DNA from: Zygnema cylindricum
Lineage: Eukaryota; Streptophyta; Zygnematophyceae; Zygnematales; Zygnemataceae
Assembly (NCBI GenBank): GCA_037447655.1
Contig: JBBHKE010002249.1
Coordinates: 1-41,695 of the forward strand
Direction of reading: 5' to 3'
DNA length: 41,695 nucleotides
The translations under genes were made by a program, and so were the position numbers. The first letter of the stretch is position 1, and each line of letters begins with the position of its first letter. Positions 10,447 through 21,063 of the stretch are shown here, piece after piece. The notes under the pieces were generated by a model, which ran no database searches, was not told the origin of the DNA, and worked only from the letters and a program-made list of their open reading frames with translations.

Positions 10447-10837
10447 CAAATTTGGAAACGACAAAATTATGCTTCGTTACAGCTTTTGATGTTACCTGAA
10501 TGTTAAAACAATGTCGATGCTAGATTCGAAGAATCTCTGTCAACCAATCATTGGTTCCGTACAAAAACACGTGGACCGCAAAGATACACAGAGCGTCGTG
10601 TGACGTGACAGCTGGTTTTTGTCAGCTTTCTCAACAACCTTATCCATTTAAGATTTTCTGACCGACGTTGAAAATCAGAAAAGTGAAAGCTTTTGTGTAC
10701 AGGTATTATCTGGGCACGTCTTTTTGTAAATATTCTTTCTCTTTTCTGTTCTCGGATTGTTGTCTTTTGAGTTTTTTGTCTTTTCAGCTGTTTTATTTCT
10801 TTTTGTCTTGTCTAGCGTATCGGCCCACATCGCAAAA

Positions 10838-11222
10838 CGACATATATGGGAAAGCCGATGTTGTTGACTTGTTGGTCTAGAGATGTACATCGGCATTTGT
10901 ACCGATATTGTGTGCCTTTCCGATGTGATGTGACGCCACGATAAAAAGTGACAAATGCAACCTGCAATCGGTCGGATAATCGTACGGATAAGTACAGTAC
11001 GAACGCGAAATATGACAATACCAGCGCGAAATCGAGCCGATTCTTCCAATGAAGCGTAATACAACCAGAAAACAAAAGATTCCCAAAAACGTTTGGTATC
11101 GGAAAGAATTAACATCAAAATAACCGAGTATAATGAGAAGTCATCTTTGAAACTTTTTTTCTCTATTTGATATGGAACCAAGTCCTACTTCTACACATGG
11201 AAACCGGCATATTTCCCTTCAC
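10838..11222 (+). repeat. Dispersed repeat R2, copy 1
   Basis: Aligns in direct orientation with 15485-16114, at roughly 90 percent identity over the first 145 bases. Shared blocks include GTTGTTGACTTGTTGGTCTA, GATGTGATGTGACGCCACGA, GCCGATTCTTCCAATGAAGC and CATCAAAATAACCGAG. Copy 2 is split by a MITE. R2 lies just upstream of the LTR of element A and directly abuts the LTR of element B. I do not recognise it; open frames in both copies are not conserved. Confidence 0.75.
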
Positions 11223-11609
11223 TAAGGGGGAATAAATTATTTTGGCTTATGAGATGTTAGAGTCAAAGTTGTAATCGGCCGTCGCGGTCTGTCGGGCGGC
11301 CAAATATTTTGTTTTTACGTCAAGCGTGTGGTCTTGGTTGGCATATTGTCATTAAGTTCCTCAGGTGGTTTCGTAGATTCCTGGTCTCGCGTAGATTCGG
11401 TTTTGCGACGACCAGGTTCAGTAGTCGTTTTATGTGTACGGCTTCGTTTGTAGTGTACGGTTTTATTTGGTGTGTACGTTTTGTGTACATTCGATTAATA
11501 CTTTTGGTACTCTATAGTTTCGCGTGTAGACGCGATTTAATTGGTAGGCGCTTCGCGGGCACTTTATGTTTGGTTTGGTATGTAGTTTGAAGTAGTGACG
11601 TTACAAGTG

Positions 11610-11622
11610 TAGTACTGTACTA
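11610..11622. other. Possible MITE excision footprint in LTR of A
   Basis: TAGTACTGTACTA lies at the position where the LTR of element C carries the TA-flanked MITE with GTAC..GTAC ends. It looks like TA-GTAC-T-GTAC-TA, that is both element tips left behind. A chance ancestral sequence is the alternative. Confidence 0.4.
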
Positions 11623-11652
11623 TATTGAAGCTTAGAAGAAAAGGGAGAGTTA

Positions 11653-12968
11653 GGGTACGTCCCCATGTAATCGGTACTTTGATAAAGTATTTTGGACTGT
11701 AGTGAAGATTCTCCGTACTACTTTGAAGAGCGTCCCTATGTGCGAAAATGAAATCGGAACTTTGAAATGTGACGGTTGTAGACGTTGGTACAACGTGTGA
11801 CGATTGAAGCCGACTACGAAACTTCCGACGATTAGTGACGCCAACAAAAACAGCGACTGTGGTAGACGTTTAGATTTTTGTGAACTTGTAGATGTGTTGG
11901 GTATCGAGGACCTTTTGCCGATAACGATATATCGCTTCGATATATTGAAAACCAAATCATCGCGATATATCGCCGATATATTTCCAATATATCGTATCGC
12001 CAATATATTGAGGCATTAAAAAAAAAAAAAAAACCCCCATTTTTTTTTTACCCCCCCCCTGGGCGGGCGCGGGGGGGGGGGGGGGGTATCCGTACGATTT
12101 TCCGTACTAGGACTGTACGGACACTCAGTTTTTGCGATATACATCGCGATAATTTATGTTGGTCCCGGTACGATATATCGAGGAATCTGCTCGATCGATA
12201 TTCGATATATCGAATATCGAAATTATCGCGATATGAATTTTCCGGATACCCAACACTAATGTTTAGGGTTCGGTGACATTGTGACGTCACGCTCACTTGT
12301 GACAACGTCGACGTCACGGATTCAAGAACTTTCCGCCATGGTTTCTCGATTTCGTTTTTTCTACTTTTCTCACTCGATTTGCCATTAAAAAAAAACCTAC
12401 AAATTTTTAAAAATAATATTTTTAAAAAATCTTTCATTTTATACCAATATTGTCGTGTCTCATTCTTAAAAGTGTGAGATAAAAAGCGATGGTGTGAGAG
12501 GGAGAGGGGAGAGGCGACGATGGCGCAAAATTTTGCAAAGGACCCCATGAATGAAAGTGGAGGTCCGAGACCCCTGCAAATTTTTTTTCCGTACATGCGC
12601 GTGACGCGCAGGGAGAAAAATAGAGAGGACTCTCCCTCGTCCTAAAATTTTCCCACTCTTGTAGAGCGTGCGTGGGACATTTCTCATTCGCTGTTTGGGC
12701 GGTACTTTAACTAAAATCACCCCCTCGAGGTGATTTTGGATGAAGTTTTTTTTTGGGCTAGATTCCCTTGCTTGGGGGTCAAAAGGGGAAAACGACGAAA
12801 TGCGTTCACATGACGACAAACACGCCGTACATCCAAAGTATGAATTGACGTTCACTCTACTTTGGTAAAAAGATTTTCTCGTACGGCTAAAGTTTTTGTT
12901 AAAGTTCCCTGAATTTTAGGGCAAAAAGACAAAGAAAAGTAGATACTTTAATACATGGGGACGTACCC
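11653..12968. mobile_element. Non-autonomous PIF/Harbinger-like DNA transposon
   Basis: Perfect 17-bp terminal inverted repeats GGGTACGTCCCCATGTA (11653-11669) and its complement (12952-12968), flanked by direct TTA at 11650-11652 and 12969-12971. The 3-bp TTA duplication is the hallmark of PIF/Harbinger. The LTR of C has a single TTA at the matching site (near 26084-26086), an empty-site comparison. No transposase frame is visible. It includes a nested foldback element (11894-12256) and a short hairpin (arms 12713-12721 and 12729-12737). Confidence 0.75.
11894..12256. mobile_element. CGATAT foldback element with GTGTTGGGTATC ends
   Basis: Terminal inverted repeats GTGTTGGGTATC (11894-11905) and GATACCCAACAC (12245-12256). 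The interior is a string of CGATATATCG-like palindromes on both sides of a homopolymer centre (poly-A, poly-C and poly-G, about 12017-12086). Related right ends occur near 380-394 and 30222-30238. A target duplication is not clear. Confidence 0.65.
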
Positions 12969-13089
12969 TTAATCTTTGTGAAGAAAATCTATGGAATATA
13001 TTGGATTCCGTGGATTGCTCTCTCTTGTGTGAATTTTATCAATGCTTCCGCTGTATTTTGCACTCTGATTTAGTGTGAGATCCTTCAAG

Positions 13090-13101
13090 TGGTATCGGAG
13101 C
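13090..13101 (+). other. Primer binding site of element A
   Basis: TGGTATCGGAGC, two bases after the LTR end. It matches the initiator-Met tRNA complement used by plant copia elements (TGGTATCAGAGC) at all but one base. Confidence 0.8.
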
Positions 13102-13146
13102 TTGTGTGCTCCATTGAGGTGTAGAAAGGTGGCTAGTTTGGCTGCC

Positions 13147-14600
13147 ATGGGTGGAAAGAAGAAGAAAACCCCTTCTCCAATGATGCCCTCTTCGATGATT
13201 CCTTGACCTCCAGATCCAGATCCTCCAGATCTATCCGAATCATCATCGGATCCGGAAGTAGAGACTCCATTTACTTTCACCAGCACGACTTTTGAGGAAA
13301 CTTTTCCGACCGATCCGTTGGGTCAAAAGAAGGAGAATTAGGGGAAAAAGAAGGAGGAAGATGACTCGATGGAAGATCGTCTTCAAAAGTTAATGGATGG
13401 TCTTTTCCGTTATGTGGATCAGCAGATCTCTGAGGGGAACCGCAGCGCGAGACCTCTATTCTTTCGAGATCCGAATCCGGATCCAAGCATTGGAGATCCG
13501 AAAGTAGACGAGGAGGAGAGGAGGGAATTGATTCGAAGGGGATACCTCCCCATCGATGATGATTCCGATCTTGATGATTAGAGTGAAAGGGACAAACAAG
13601 TTGAATCTATGTTTGGAAAGATCGTCATCTTCAATGGAACAAATTATCAATCGTGGAAGACGTACATCAAAGGACAATTTAAACTAAAACGACTTTGGAA
13701 GGTGGTAAAAAGGGTGGAGAAAATGCCTACATCAGATCGGAGGGCTTATCGGTTGTGGACAAAGAAAAAACTTTCCGTGGTCGGCGGTTTATTCTAATCA
13801 TGTAGCACTTCTATACATGATCTATTCCTTACCCGAAGATTTGCCCATGATTGTTGGGTGGCTTTTGAAAATCACTTTGAGAAGAGTCTTCAAAATAAGG
13901 GACAACACATTTATACCGATTATACGTCTTTCCAAGTGAAGCCAAGTGAAGCTATCGATAAGGCCACGAAAAGATTCAATATCATTATTGAGCAACTCGC
14001 AAATATGGGAAAATTTATCGAAAAGAATGATAAGGCATAGGTCTTCATCCATGCCTTACCGGAGAAAATGATACATTTAAGGGATATTATTTTATTGAGG
14101 GATTCCTATACTTTGGATTCCATAATCGCATTCCTTAAATCGACGGAGGCGAATCGTCCGAGCTCATCAAGGGGAACCCAACCGACCAGTTCCCTCAATG
14201 CTACGTTATCGGAAACGTCCGATCTAAATTATCTTCGAGGAAGAAAAGGAAGAAGAAGGGGGAATCCGAGGGGAAGAGGGGGAAGAGGACAAGAAAGGGC
14301 TAGGAGATCTCTTTCCTAGCCCGAATATTCAGATCTGTCCAATATTGCATGCTTTCAGTGTGGCAAACTTGGTCACATGGCATCTTCTTGTCCAGATAAA
14401 GAGCGCCAATGTCACTTATGCGGGAAATAGGGCCATATAAGCCCCCAATGTTTCTCGAAGGCCGAAAATGGACGCGGCGGCGGAAGAGGAGACGGCGGCG
14501 GCCAAAATGGTGGTCACGGCGATGGTCGTCTTCGCGGCCGCGGTGGTCGTGGAGGCCGCCATGGTACAGGAGGAGGACACTTCATGAGGGACGAAAATTT
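13147..14600 (+). pseudogene. gag: Element A gag remnant with two zinc knuckles
   Basis: The reading starts at ATG 13147 (MGGKKKKTPSPMMP) and follows copia Gag order: a disordered acidic start, a capsid-like region (GTNYQSWKTYIKGQF at 13630-13680, then FENHFEKSLQNKGQ) and two CCHC knuckles at 14350-14451 (CFQCGKLGHMASSC, CHLCGK-stop-GHISPQC), then a Gly/Arg tail. Several in-frame stops break it, including TGA for CGA, TAA for CAA, and TAG for TGG when compared with copies B and C. Copia Gags usually have one knuckle; all three copies here have, or had, two. Not functional. Confidence 0.8.
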
Positions 14601-15483
14601 TGAAGAAGGGGAAGGCGCACAGATCTTTTCCGCCTTTAACTTGTCACTTGATCTTTTGGCACGTGCTACGCAATAGGAAAAGAAGTGGATTATTGATTTT
14701 GGCGCGTCACATTACGTATGTACTAACGCTTCACTTTTTGACGACATGCGCGAACTCACCGTCCCAAAACAAATCACTGTCGCAAGTGGACAAGTGATTT
14801 CTATACGAACAGTTGGTACTGTATGTTTGGATCTTCTAATTTTGGACGCACGTGGAGTTGAAAAAGTGACGCAAACTAAGCTAATTAATGTTTTATACAT
14901 ACCTGACGGTTCTTGACAGTTTAGTGAAACTTCTTAGTGTGCCGCAGATTCAGCGAGCAGATGGCAGCTTACTTGCGTAAGGAGACTCCGCAATAAAAAT
15001 AGCAGGATCGTAAGGAGACTCCACAATAAAAATAGCACGATCTGACGGCGTACAAATCGGCGAAGGAGAGGTGAAAAAACCGATGCATAGCCGCTTGCTA
15101 TGGCGTCGGCGGAAATCCCCCTCGATTTCCGGCGGCATTATTTTGCAAATCTCCGAATTGAAAGGCGATCTAACTTTGTGGTATCACCGGATGTGTCACA
15201 CATCCAAGGGGAGTTTATGTCAGATGATTAAAAATGGGAGCGTAAGGGGATTAGATTTGGCGTTGGGAGAGAAAATAAATGGATGTGAGGGGTGTAGTAA
15301 GGGAAGATAAATTTGAAAGCCACATCTGACGAAGGATCCGATGCATGGATCTAAGCATCAGCTTGAATTGGTGCATATTGATTTATGTGGGGATGTGAAA
15401 CCGGAGACGATTGGTGGAAACAAATATATAATGGTGATGGTGGATGACTTCTCTCGCCTCACATAGGTAATGTTGCTCAAACA
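14601..15483 (+). pseudogene. pol: Element A protease, pre-integrase and truncated integrase
   Basis: The protease region reads KWIIDFGASHYVCTN (catalytic DSG/DTG replaced by DFG at 14695-14703), then the usual beta-rich region with stops. A 33-bp in-frame tandem duplication lies at 14977-15042. The HHCC pre-integrase zinc region follows (LTLWYHRMCHTSKGS to CEGCSKGR, 15170-15308), then the start of the integrase core with its first acidic residues (MVMVDDFSRLT). The frame stops abruptly at about 15483, where repeat R2 begins. The D2 and E of integrase, RT and RNase H are missing. Confidence 0.75.
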
Positions 15484-15484
15484 C

Positions 15485-16114
15485 AAATATATGGGAAAGT
15501 CGATGTTGTTGACTTGTTGGTCTAGAGATATACATCAACATTTGTACCGATATTATGTGCCTTTCGGATGTGATGTGACGCCACGATAAAATGTGACAAA
15601 TGTAACCTACAATCTGTCAGATAATCGTATGGTAAGGTAGACCGCGAATCACTATAAGCGTTAACAAATATTTAGTCTTAAAGAACAATTAGTGTGATTA
15701 ATGCTAATTAGGAATTTGGGAATTTTCAAGGAAATCAGTCACTCTAATTTATTTTTTGGGGTTTTTTTAATCACTCTATTTAAGAGATAAAAATTTATGG
15801 GCGCCGAATTAGCGTGATTAATCTTAACAACGATTCGGGGTGTACCGACCTGAAAATATGACAATAGCATCGCGAAATCAAGCCGATTCTTCCAATGAAG
15901 CGTAACAAAATCAAAACAAATAACACAACCAGAAAACAAAAGATGTCCCAAAAACAATTGGTATCCGATATAATAAACATCAAAATAACCGAGTAAAACG
16001 TGAAGTAATCTTTGAAACTTTTTTTCTCTAAAGAATGAAAGTTTTTCTACTTTCTTTTCATTCTTATTTGACATGGATCCAAGCCCCACTTCCACACATG
16101 GAAACATACATATT
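15485..16114 (+). repeat. Dispersed repeat R2, copy 2
   Basis: Matches 10838-11222. It is interrupted at 15636-15846 by a MITE and ends directly at the LTR of element B (16115). Many differences from copy 1 are C to T or G to A, as in decaying methylated DNA (inference). It begins exactly where the integrase of A is cut. Confidence 0.7.
15636..15846. mobile_element. MITE with GGTACACC-type ends, inside R2
   Basis: The left end GGTAGACCGCGAATC and the reverse complement of the right end GGTACACCCCGAATC match at 13 of 15 bases. R2 copy 1 lacks the insertion, which places the boundaries. The interior is AT-rich with GTGATTAATGCTAATT-like words and no open frame. Confidence 0.6.
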
Positions 16115-16732
16115 TGTTGGATCTTAAAATAAAACATTCACTTTAAATAAATACATCAAAATGCAAAAAAACATCCACATCAGAATTTGATAAAAGACAA
16201 GAGGTATAATAGGCCAAAAAAAATTATAAGTAATCTTAGTCAAAGCCTCTTTACATCATTTCTCTTCTCTCTCTTCTCTCTCTCAAATAACCTCTACTCG
16301 AAGATTGATACTCTGCAGCTGTACACTGGTGCCTATATACTTTGCTACTCTGCACTAGCAGATAACAAAGTAAGACAAGCAAGACTAGCATCACGACGAA
16401 CATTGTCCCTTTCTGGTAGACGCATACTGAAGGGAAACTTCCAAGAATGAAGGCGCACACGCTTTCTTCCTTCGAAACGAAAAGCTCCAAAAGTGAACTT
16501 TAACACGTGTCGTGTCTACGCACAAAATAAAGTACCTCCACACGAAATACAAACACTTGTCCACAAAACAAAAGTCACGTGAAATGAAATAGTACGTTCC
16601 GTTGGCAAACGCCTCAAATAGTGCCACAAAACGACATCACACATTTCGTACGATGACCTGGCACTAAACTTAACCAAATAATTGTTGGTATGTCGCTCTG
16701 CGTTAAAATGGCGATTCGGCGATATCCCAACA
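16115..16732 (-). mobile_element. Element B: 3' LTR (Ty1/copia)
   Basis: On the minus strand it begins TGTTGGGATATC right after a polypurine tract and ends GATCCAACA, so its tips are TGTTGG..CCAACA. It is 618 bp long. It has no second copy in the window because the 5' end of B is lost. The start resembles that of the C LTR (TGTTGGGATATTGACG), so the two families are related. Open frames inside are not genes. Confidence 0.75.
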
Positions 16733-16734
16733 AT

Positions 16735-16743
16735 CCCCCTCTT
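16735..16743 (-). other. Polypurine tract of element B
   Basis: AAGAGGGGG on the minus strand, one or two bases before the LTR start. It primes plus-strand synthesis in LTR elements and fixes the LTR boundary and element orientation. Confidence 0.7.
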
Positions 16744-17583
16744 ATTGACGTTATCGCCAAAACTCTTCAAAATAATCGAAGTTTCGGTCGCCCCTTCTCA
16801 AACACATCATGCGTGGCAGCCTTCGTCAACAAATCAGTCGCCTCCTCAAGGTCGATACGTACAATAACACAATCTAGTTTGCCATAACCAAATCTTTTAC
16901 AAAATGCCACTAAATCCAATATGTTTTGTCCTTTTATAAAACACTAGATTCTTCGCCAATGCCATCAAACTCATACTGTTACTCAAAATCGTCATATAGC
17001 CAATAGAAACGCCCAATTCATTTAACATCTCTTTATTCCAAATTGACGCCTTCGATGCGTGACACGCGGCCATGTGTTCTGACTGAGTTGAACTCAACGC
17101 AATTGTAGTTTGTAGCTTAGAACTCCATGAGATCGCGGCTCCTCCAAAAATAAATGCATAACCTGACGTAGATTTACTTAAATCAAAATCGCCGCCCCAA
17201 TCCACGTCACAATATCCAATACAATCCAAAGAATCTTTGTCCGAAGTGAAGGTAAGTCCAAGATTTATCGTTCCAACCAAATATCGAAAGATACGTCCTA
17301 CGGGTTCCCAATGCACCTTCTTTGGCTCGTGACGATAACGGTTGACAATAGAAACTGCGGCTGAAATATCTAGACGAGTACCAACGCTAAGGTACATAAG
17401 CAAACCAACCGCCTCTCGATCTGGTACGTCGAAAAAATCCTCCTTTTCAAACTTACGAATGTGTAGATTTACATCCAACGGCGTAGAAAAAGGTTTAGCG
17501 TCAGTCATACCAAATCTCTCCAAAACCTCCTTACAATATTGAGCTTGACTCAATTTAATGTTCCCCTCTTTTTCACGTATCAA
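16744..17583 (-). pseudogene. pol: Element B RNase H remnant
   Basis: Copia-type RNase H: MIREKEGN, PDREAVGLLMYLSVGTR, YCDVDWGGDFDLSKSTSGY, ALSSTQSEHMAA, then RTKHI. The first Asp is kept (CDVDW). The usual TEAEY motif is TQSEH and the usual DN of the third acidic site is SN, so at least two catalytic acids look lost. The C-terminal tail (RIDLEEATDLLTKA) continues in another frame to about 16780. A TAA stop separates it from the RT (YILGI-stop-LIREKEGN); copy C has an open codon there. Confidence 0.8.
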
Positions 17584-18391
17584 TTAAATCCCCAAAATAT
17601 AACGTACCTCTCCAAGATGTGTTACTTTGAAATGAAATCCAAGGTAACATTTCAACTCATTAATGCGCTCCAACTTGTCGCATGCCATGAGGAAATCATT
17701 CACATTTACAGAAAAGTTGATTTGGTCAACTCCATCACCTTTCACGTAAATTCCAAAATCGGACGTAGTTTGTACAAATCCAAGTTTCAGGTAACATTTC
17801 AACTCATTAATGCGCTCCGACTTGTCGCATGCCATCATGAAATCATTCACATTTACAGAAAAGAAGATCTGGTCAACTCCATCACCTTTCACGTAAATTC
17901 CAGAATCGGACGTAGTCTGTACAAATCCTAGTTTCAACAGTAGCTGATGAAGTCTCAAATACCATGTGCGCGGCGCCTGTTTAAAACCGTATAACAACTT
18001 TCGCAAGCGCCATACGTATCCTTGCTGCGAAGGAGACACGCCTTCCAGTACCTTTATATATACATCTTCCTCCATCTCGCCATTTAAAAACGTTGTTTCC
18101 ACTTCCATTCGATGGACGTGCTTCTTCCCCATCCGCTGCAAGGGCAATGATAATCCGTAGTGAGTCGAATTTCACCACGGTAACATATGTCTCATTAAAA
18201 TCGAATCTCTCACGTTGTTGGAATCCCTTAAACAAGCCGTGCCTTGTACTCAATAATTTCACTTGAAGCTGCAGTCTTAGTCTTAAAGACCCACTTTGAA
18301 TTGATCGCTTTTTTCCCCTCCGGTAATTTCCCTCCTCAAAATTTCGATTATCAACCACCGAGTTAAATTCTTTCTCCCACGCCAATTTCAA
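17584..18391 (-). pseudogene. pol: Element B reverse transcriptase remnant with internal duplication
   Basis: Conserved RT stretches are FKGFQQRERFDFNETYVTVVKF, HRMEVETTFLNGEMEEDVY and KLLYGFKQAPRTWYLRL. A frameshift lies near 18140. The block from LKLGFVQTTSD to LERINELKCY is present twice, as a 147-bp (49-codon) in-frame tandem duplication (17642-17788 and 17789-17935). The active-site YVDD is NVND in both copies, and motif A has Glu (MEVET) where copia RTs normally have Asp. Certainly inactive. Confidence 0.8.
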
Positions 18392-18399
18392 CTTACTCT

Positions 18400-19660
18400 C
18401 CCAATCGGCCGACCTCCTTGCCTCGCCATAAGATTGAGGGTTGCCGGTAATATTTTCCGTAAGTGATTGCTATAAAAGAAACTCTATCTCTTGGGCATCG
18501 AAAAGGAAACAATGCGATTTTGATGCATTTTCCCTTTTTCGATCATAAGAGAGTTTCTTCGGTTTCTTCCCCTTTGTACTCCGAGAGATCCTTCTAAGGA
18601 CTTGCTCTTCCTTTTTCTCCTCTTTCTATTGTTTATATTCAATTTGCGTTTCTTTCTCACTTGCTTTAGAACTCGATATAGAGCTTTGAGATTTCTGAAT
18701 GTCCGAATGCACTCGGGAATCCAAAGATACGTTACTTTTTCTCTCAAATTCAATGTCAACCGATTTTCCCAATTTCTTTTTCTTGGATTTCAGATTCGGT
18801 TCCTCATCGGATTTTGAATCCCCAGTGTTTTTCATTGTACTCCTTCCCCTATTTTCACTATAACCAATAAAAATTTCAGGTCAACTCCTTAGTGCAAATT
18901 TCCCCTCTCTCTTAATTCATTCCACATAAACTGTGGCATGACATCCCCAAATTCTCAAATGATGAATTGTGGGCTTTCTCCCACTCCACATCTCCTCTGG
19001 TGTTTTATTCCCGGAAACCAAAGTGAGTTTCGGGTACAAATGTAATTTGCCGTAAAAATCGCATCTCCCCACAAAATCATCTCTCGTCCGGAGCTATGAA
19101 TCATCGCACGGACCATCTATTGTAAGGTACGATTCTTCTTCTCGGCCACTCCACGTGACTCTGGAGAATAAGGCGCCGTGAATTGATGCCTTATACCCCA
19201 CTCTTTACAATACCCATCAAAAACTCCAAACTCCCCTCCATTATCCGACCGAATGGACTTAAGCTTCTTATTAATTTGCCTTTGGGCCATTACATGCCAC
19301 TCCTTAATTTTTAAAATGCATCCGATTTCTTTTCAATAAATACACCCATGACTTCCGAGAGAAATCATCAACAATCAGCAAAGAATACTTATTACCTCCA
19401 ATTGTCTTGGGTTTAATATGTCTACAAAGATCGACGCGAACAACCTCCAAAGGATTTTGAGCTCGATGCCTGATTTCTCTATTCTCGATGGGATTTCCGA
19501 ATTTGACGTCCTTTGCTACATCCTCTGCATTCGTTCACCTTTACACCGGATGCGAATTCCAAACCCTCCACACAAGAATGACGAATCATCTTCTTCAAAC
19601 TTACCTCGGATGTGTGACACATCAGATGATGCCATAAGGTAAGATCACCTTTGAAATCAG
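18400..19660 (-). pseudogene. pol: Element B integrase remnant
   Basis: In minus-strand order: HHCC zinc region (LTLWHHLMCHTSEVS to CRGCSKGR, 19640-19520), catalytic core with all three acids in view (LLIVDDFSRKSWV; SIRSDNGGEF; SPESRGVAEKKNRT), and the C-terminal linker (GDSKSDEEPNLKSKKKK). Stops and frameshifts break it into pieces, for example after HFKN and at the TAG after NRTLQ. The linker is also present in element D. Confidence 0.75.
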
Positions 19661-19699
19661 AAATTTAATGTGAAATTCCCTCAGTGGAGATTTCGGCCT

Positions 19700-20110
19700 C
19701 CTCCATAAGAGCCGACTATGATTCTCATCCGTTACAACTCCTTCTCCAATTACATTCCCCTTCTCATTCTAAATCTCAATAGATTGATCACCTCTCGCGA
19801 GTAATCTTCCACCAATATGTTGGACTTGCGGAACACTTAACAAATTGACGGAACCATCCGGAATATAAAGAGTATTTTGAAGACAATACTCCGTCGATTT
19901 CTCCTTTCCATCAACATCCCATGAAAGGAGATCAAGCCGAACTGTGCCAACCTTACTAACCGAAATGACATGACCGCTTGCCACCGTAATAATATTTGGA
20001 CCGTAAGTTCCCTCATATCATTGAACAAGGTAGCATCCGTGCAAACATGGTGGGATGCCCCCGTATCAGTACTCCATTCCTTCTCCGAAATTCCTCCACT
20101 ATTTACCGAG
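19700..20110 (-). pseudogene. pol: Element B protease remnant
   Basis: EWSTDTGASHHVCTDATLF keeps the catalytic DTGAS. A one-base frameshift follows RELTVQ; the downstream frame (SGHVISVSKVGTVRLD then LYIPDGSVNLLSVPQ) is the rest of the protease. Of the three protease copies in the window only this one has an intact DTG. Confidence 0.75.
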
Positions 20111-20169
20111 TCAAGGGTAAGGTTAAGAACCGAAAACTCATCACCTGTTTCATTACCATAGTCAAAGTA

Positions 20170-20460
20170 AATTGCATTACTGTAACCACGGCCGCCGCCA
20201 CGGCCTCAACCTGGGCCGCCTCTATCACCTCCTCTACCTCCTCTTCCACCTCCGGAATCTCCATTCTTCGTATAACATTGAGGGCTTATATGCCCCCACT
20301 TACCACAAACGTGACATTGCTTGTCCTTATCCGGACAAGATGAAGACAAATGTCCAAGCCGGTTACACCAGTAGCATGTCACATTGGAAAGATCCGAAGG
20401 GACCTTCGGTGGACGACCTTGATCCTTCTTGTTGCCTCGGCCGCCACCACTGTTGATATT
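20170..20460 (-). pseudogene. gag: Element B gag zinc-knuckle region
   Basis: Two intact CCHC knuckles, CYWCNRLGHLSSSC and CHVCGKWGHISPQC, followed by a Gly/Arg-rich tail (GGGRGGRGGDRGG). Upstream, the frame runs into an insertion at about 20461. The spacing of the two knuckles equals that in A and C. Confidence 0.8.
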
Positions 20461-20949
20461 TGTGTATTTTCTAGGTCTGTAATAGGATAGAAAAAGGCAG
20501 AGGCATTCTGCCTCTAACTCCCCTCTCCAAGCCCCCACACTTGTTGTAGTCACTGAAGGCTGGATAGGGAGCTAGAGCCATGACTGCCTAAGCTCTCTAG
20601 AGAAGACAAGGGGTAAATTAGTAAGACTTACCAAAAGGTGTTTGACGGACCCAGGAATTGATCTTGGTACCTACCGTCCATCAAATCGCCGTTAGTCGGT
20701 GACTTTATCCATTTAGACTAGAGCTGGTATCACGACGTATGGGGTTTGATAATTATTTAGATAGTTACACGTAGACTAGTTCATTTAACAAGAAATATAT
20801 ACGTATTGCATAGATACAGTTATGGATAGTAGGGAGTACAGATTTATTTATTGAAACNNNNNNNNNNTTCGGCCAGGATATGTCCCATCTTATATCTTAT
20901 AGGTATGAGCTCGGCGGGCATTATTTACCCATGCCTGGGCGATTAGAGA
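20461..20949. other. Unassigned insert with assembly gap
   Basis: This separates the two gag pieces of B together with the TRIM element. It holds 10 N at 20858-20867. The part 20461-20857 has an AATAAATAAAT stretch near the gap and a perfect hairpin AGGCAGA-GGCAT-TCTGCCT at about 20500-20518. It may be the rest of LTR2 of the TRIM or another LTR fragment; the gap prevents a decision. Confidence 0.35.
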
Positions 20950-21063
20950 TGTAGCGGCTCGAGTATGGATATTCTATATTCTACCCTGTATTGGACCGGC
21001 TTCACGTGCCAATCCAACACCCCCTCTCACGGGAAAGCCGGTCAAACCATCCCCAATCCCGCT

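Larger units (their letters stand above)
11262..13087 (+). mobile_element. Element A: 5' LTR (Ty1/copia), split by a Harbinger-like insertion
   Basis: It aligns with the LTR of element C (minus strand, 25958-27039) from GTCAAAGTTGTAATCGGCCG at 11262 to CCTTCA at 13087, just before the primer binding site. The TG start seen in C is not found here, so the 5' end is truncated or diverged. Host LTR sequence lies at 11262-11649 and 12969-13087; the rest is the insertion. Confidence 0.7.

Noticed and set aside
10675-11181. Minus-strand ORF of 168 codons as a gene
   Set aside because: It lies in repeat R2 and overlaps 10.7-10.8 kb unique DNA; the frame is not preserved in R2 copy 2 and no motif is recognised.
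13147-15300. Alternative genetic code (TAG/TAA read as sense) in the copia frames
   Set aside because: The stops replace Arg, Gln, Trp, Ser, Glu, Lys and Cys codons at different sites in A, B and C, and frameshifts are also present; this is pseudogene decay. The host exons use TAA as a stop.
16187-16770. Small ORFs on both strands
   Set aside because: All lie inside the 3' LTR of element B.
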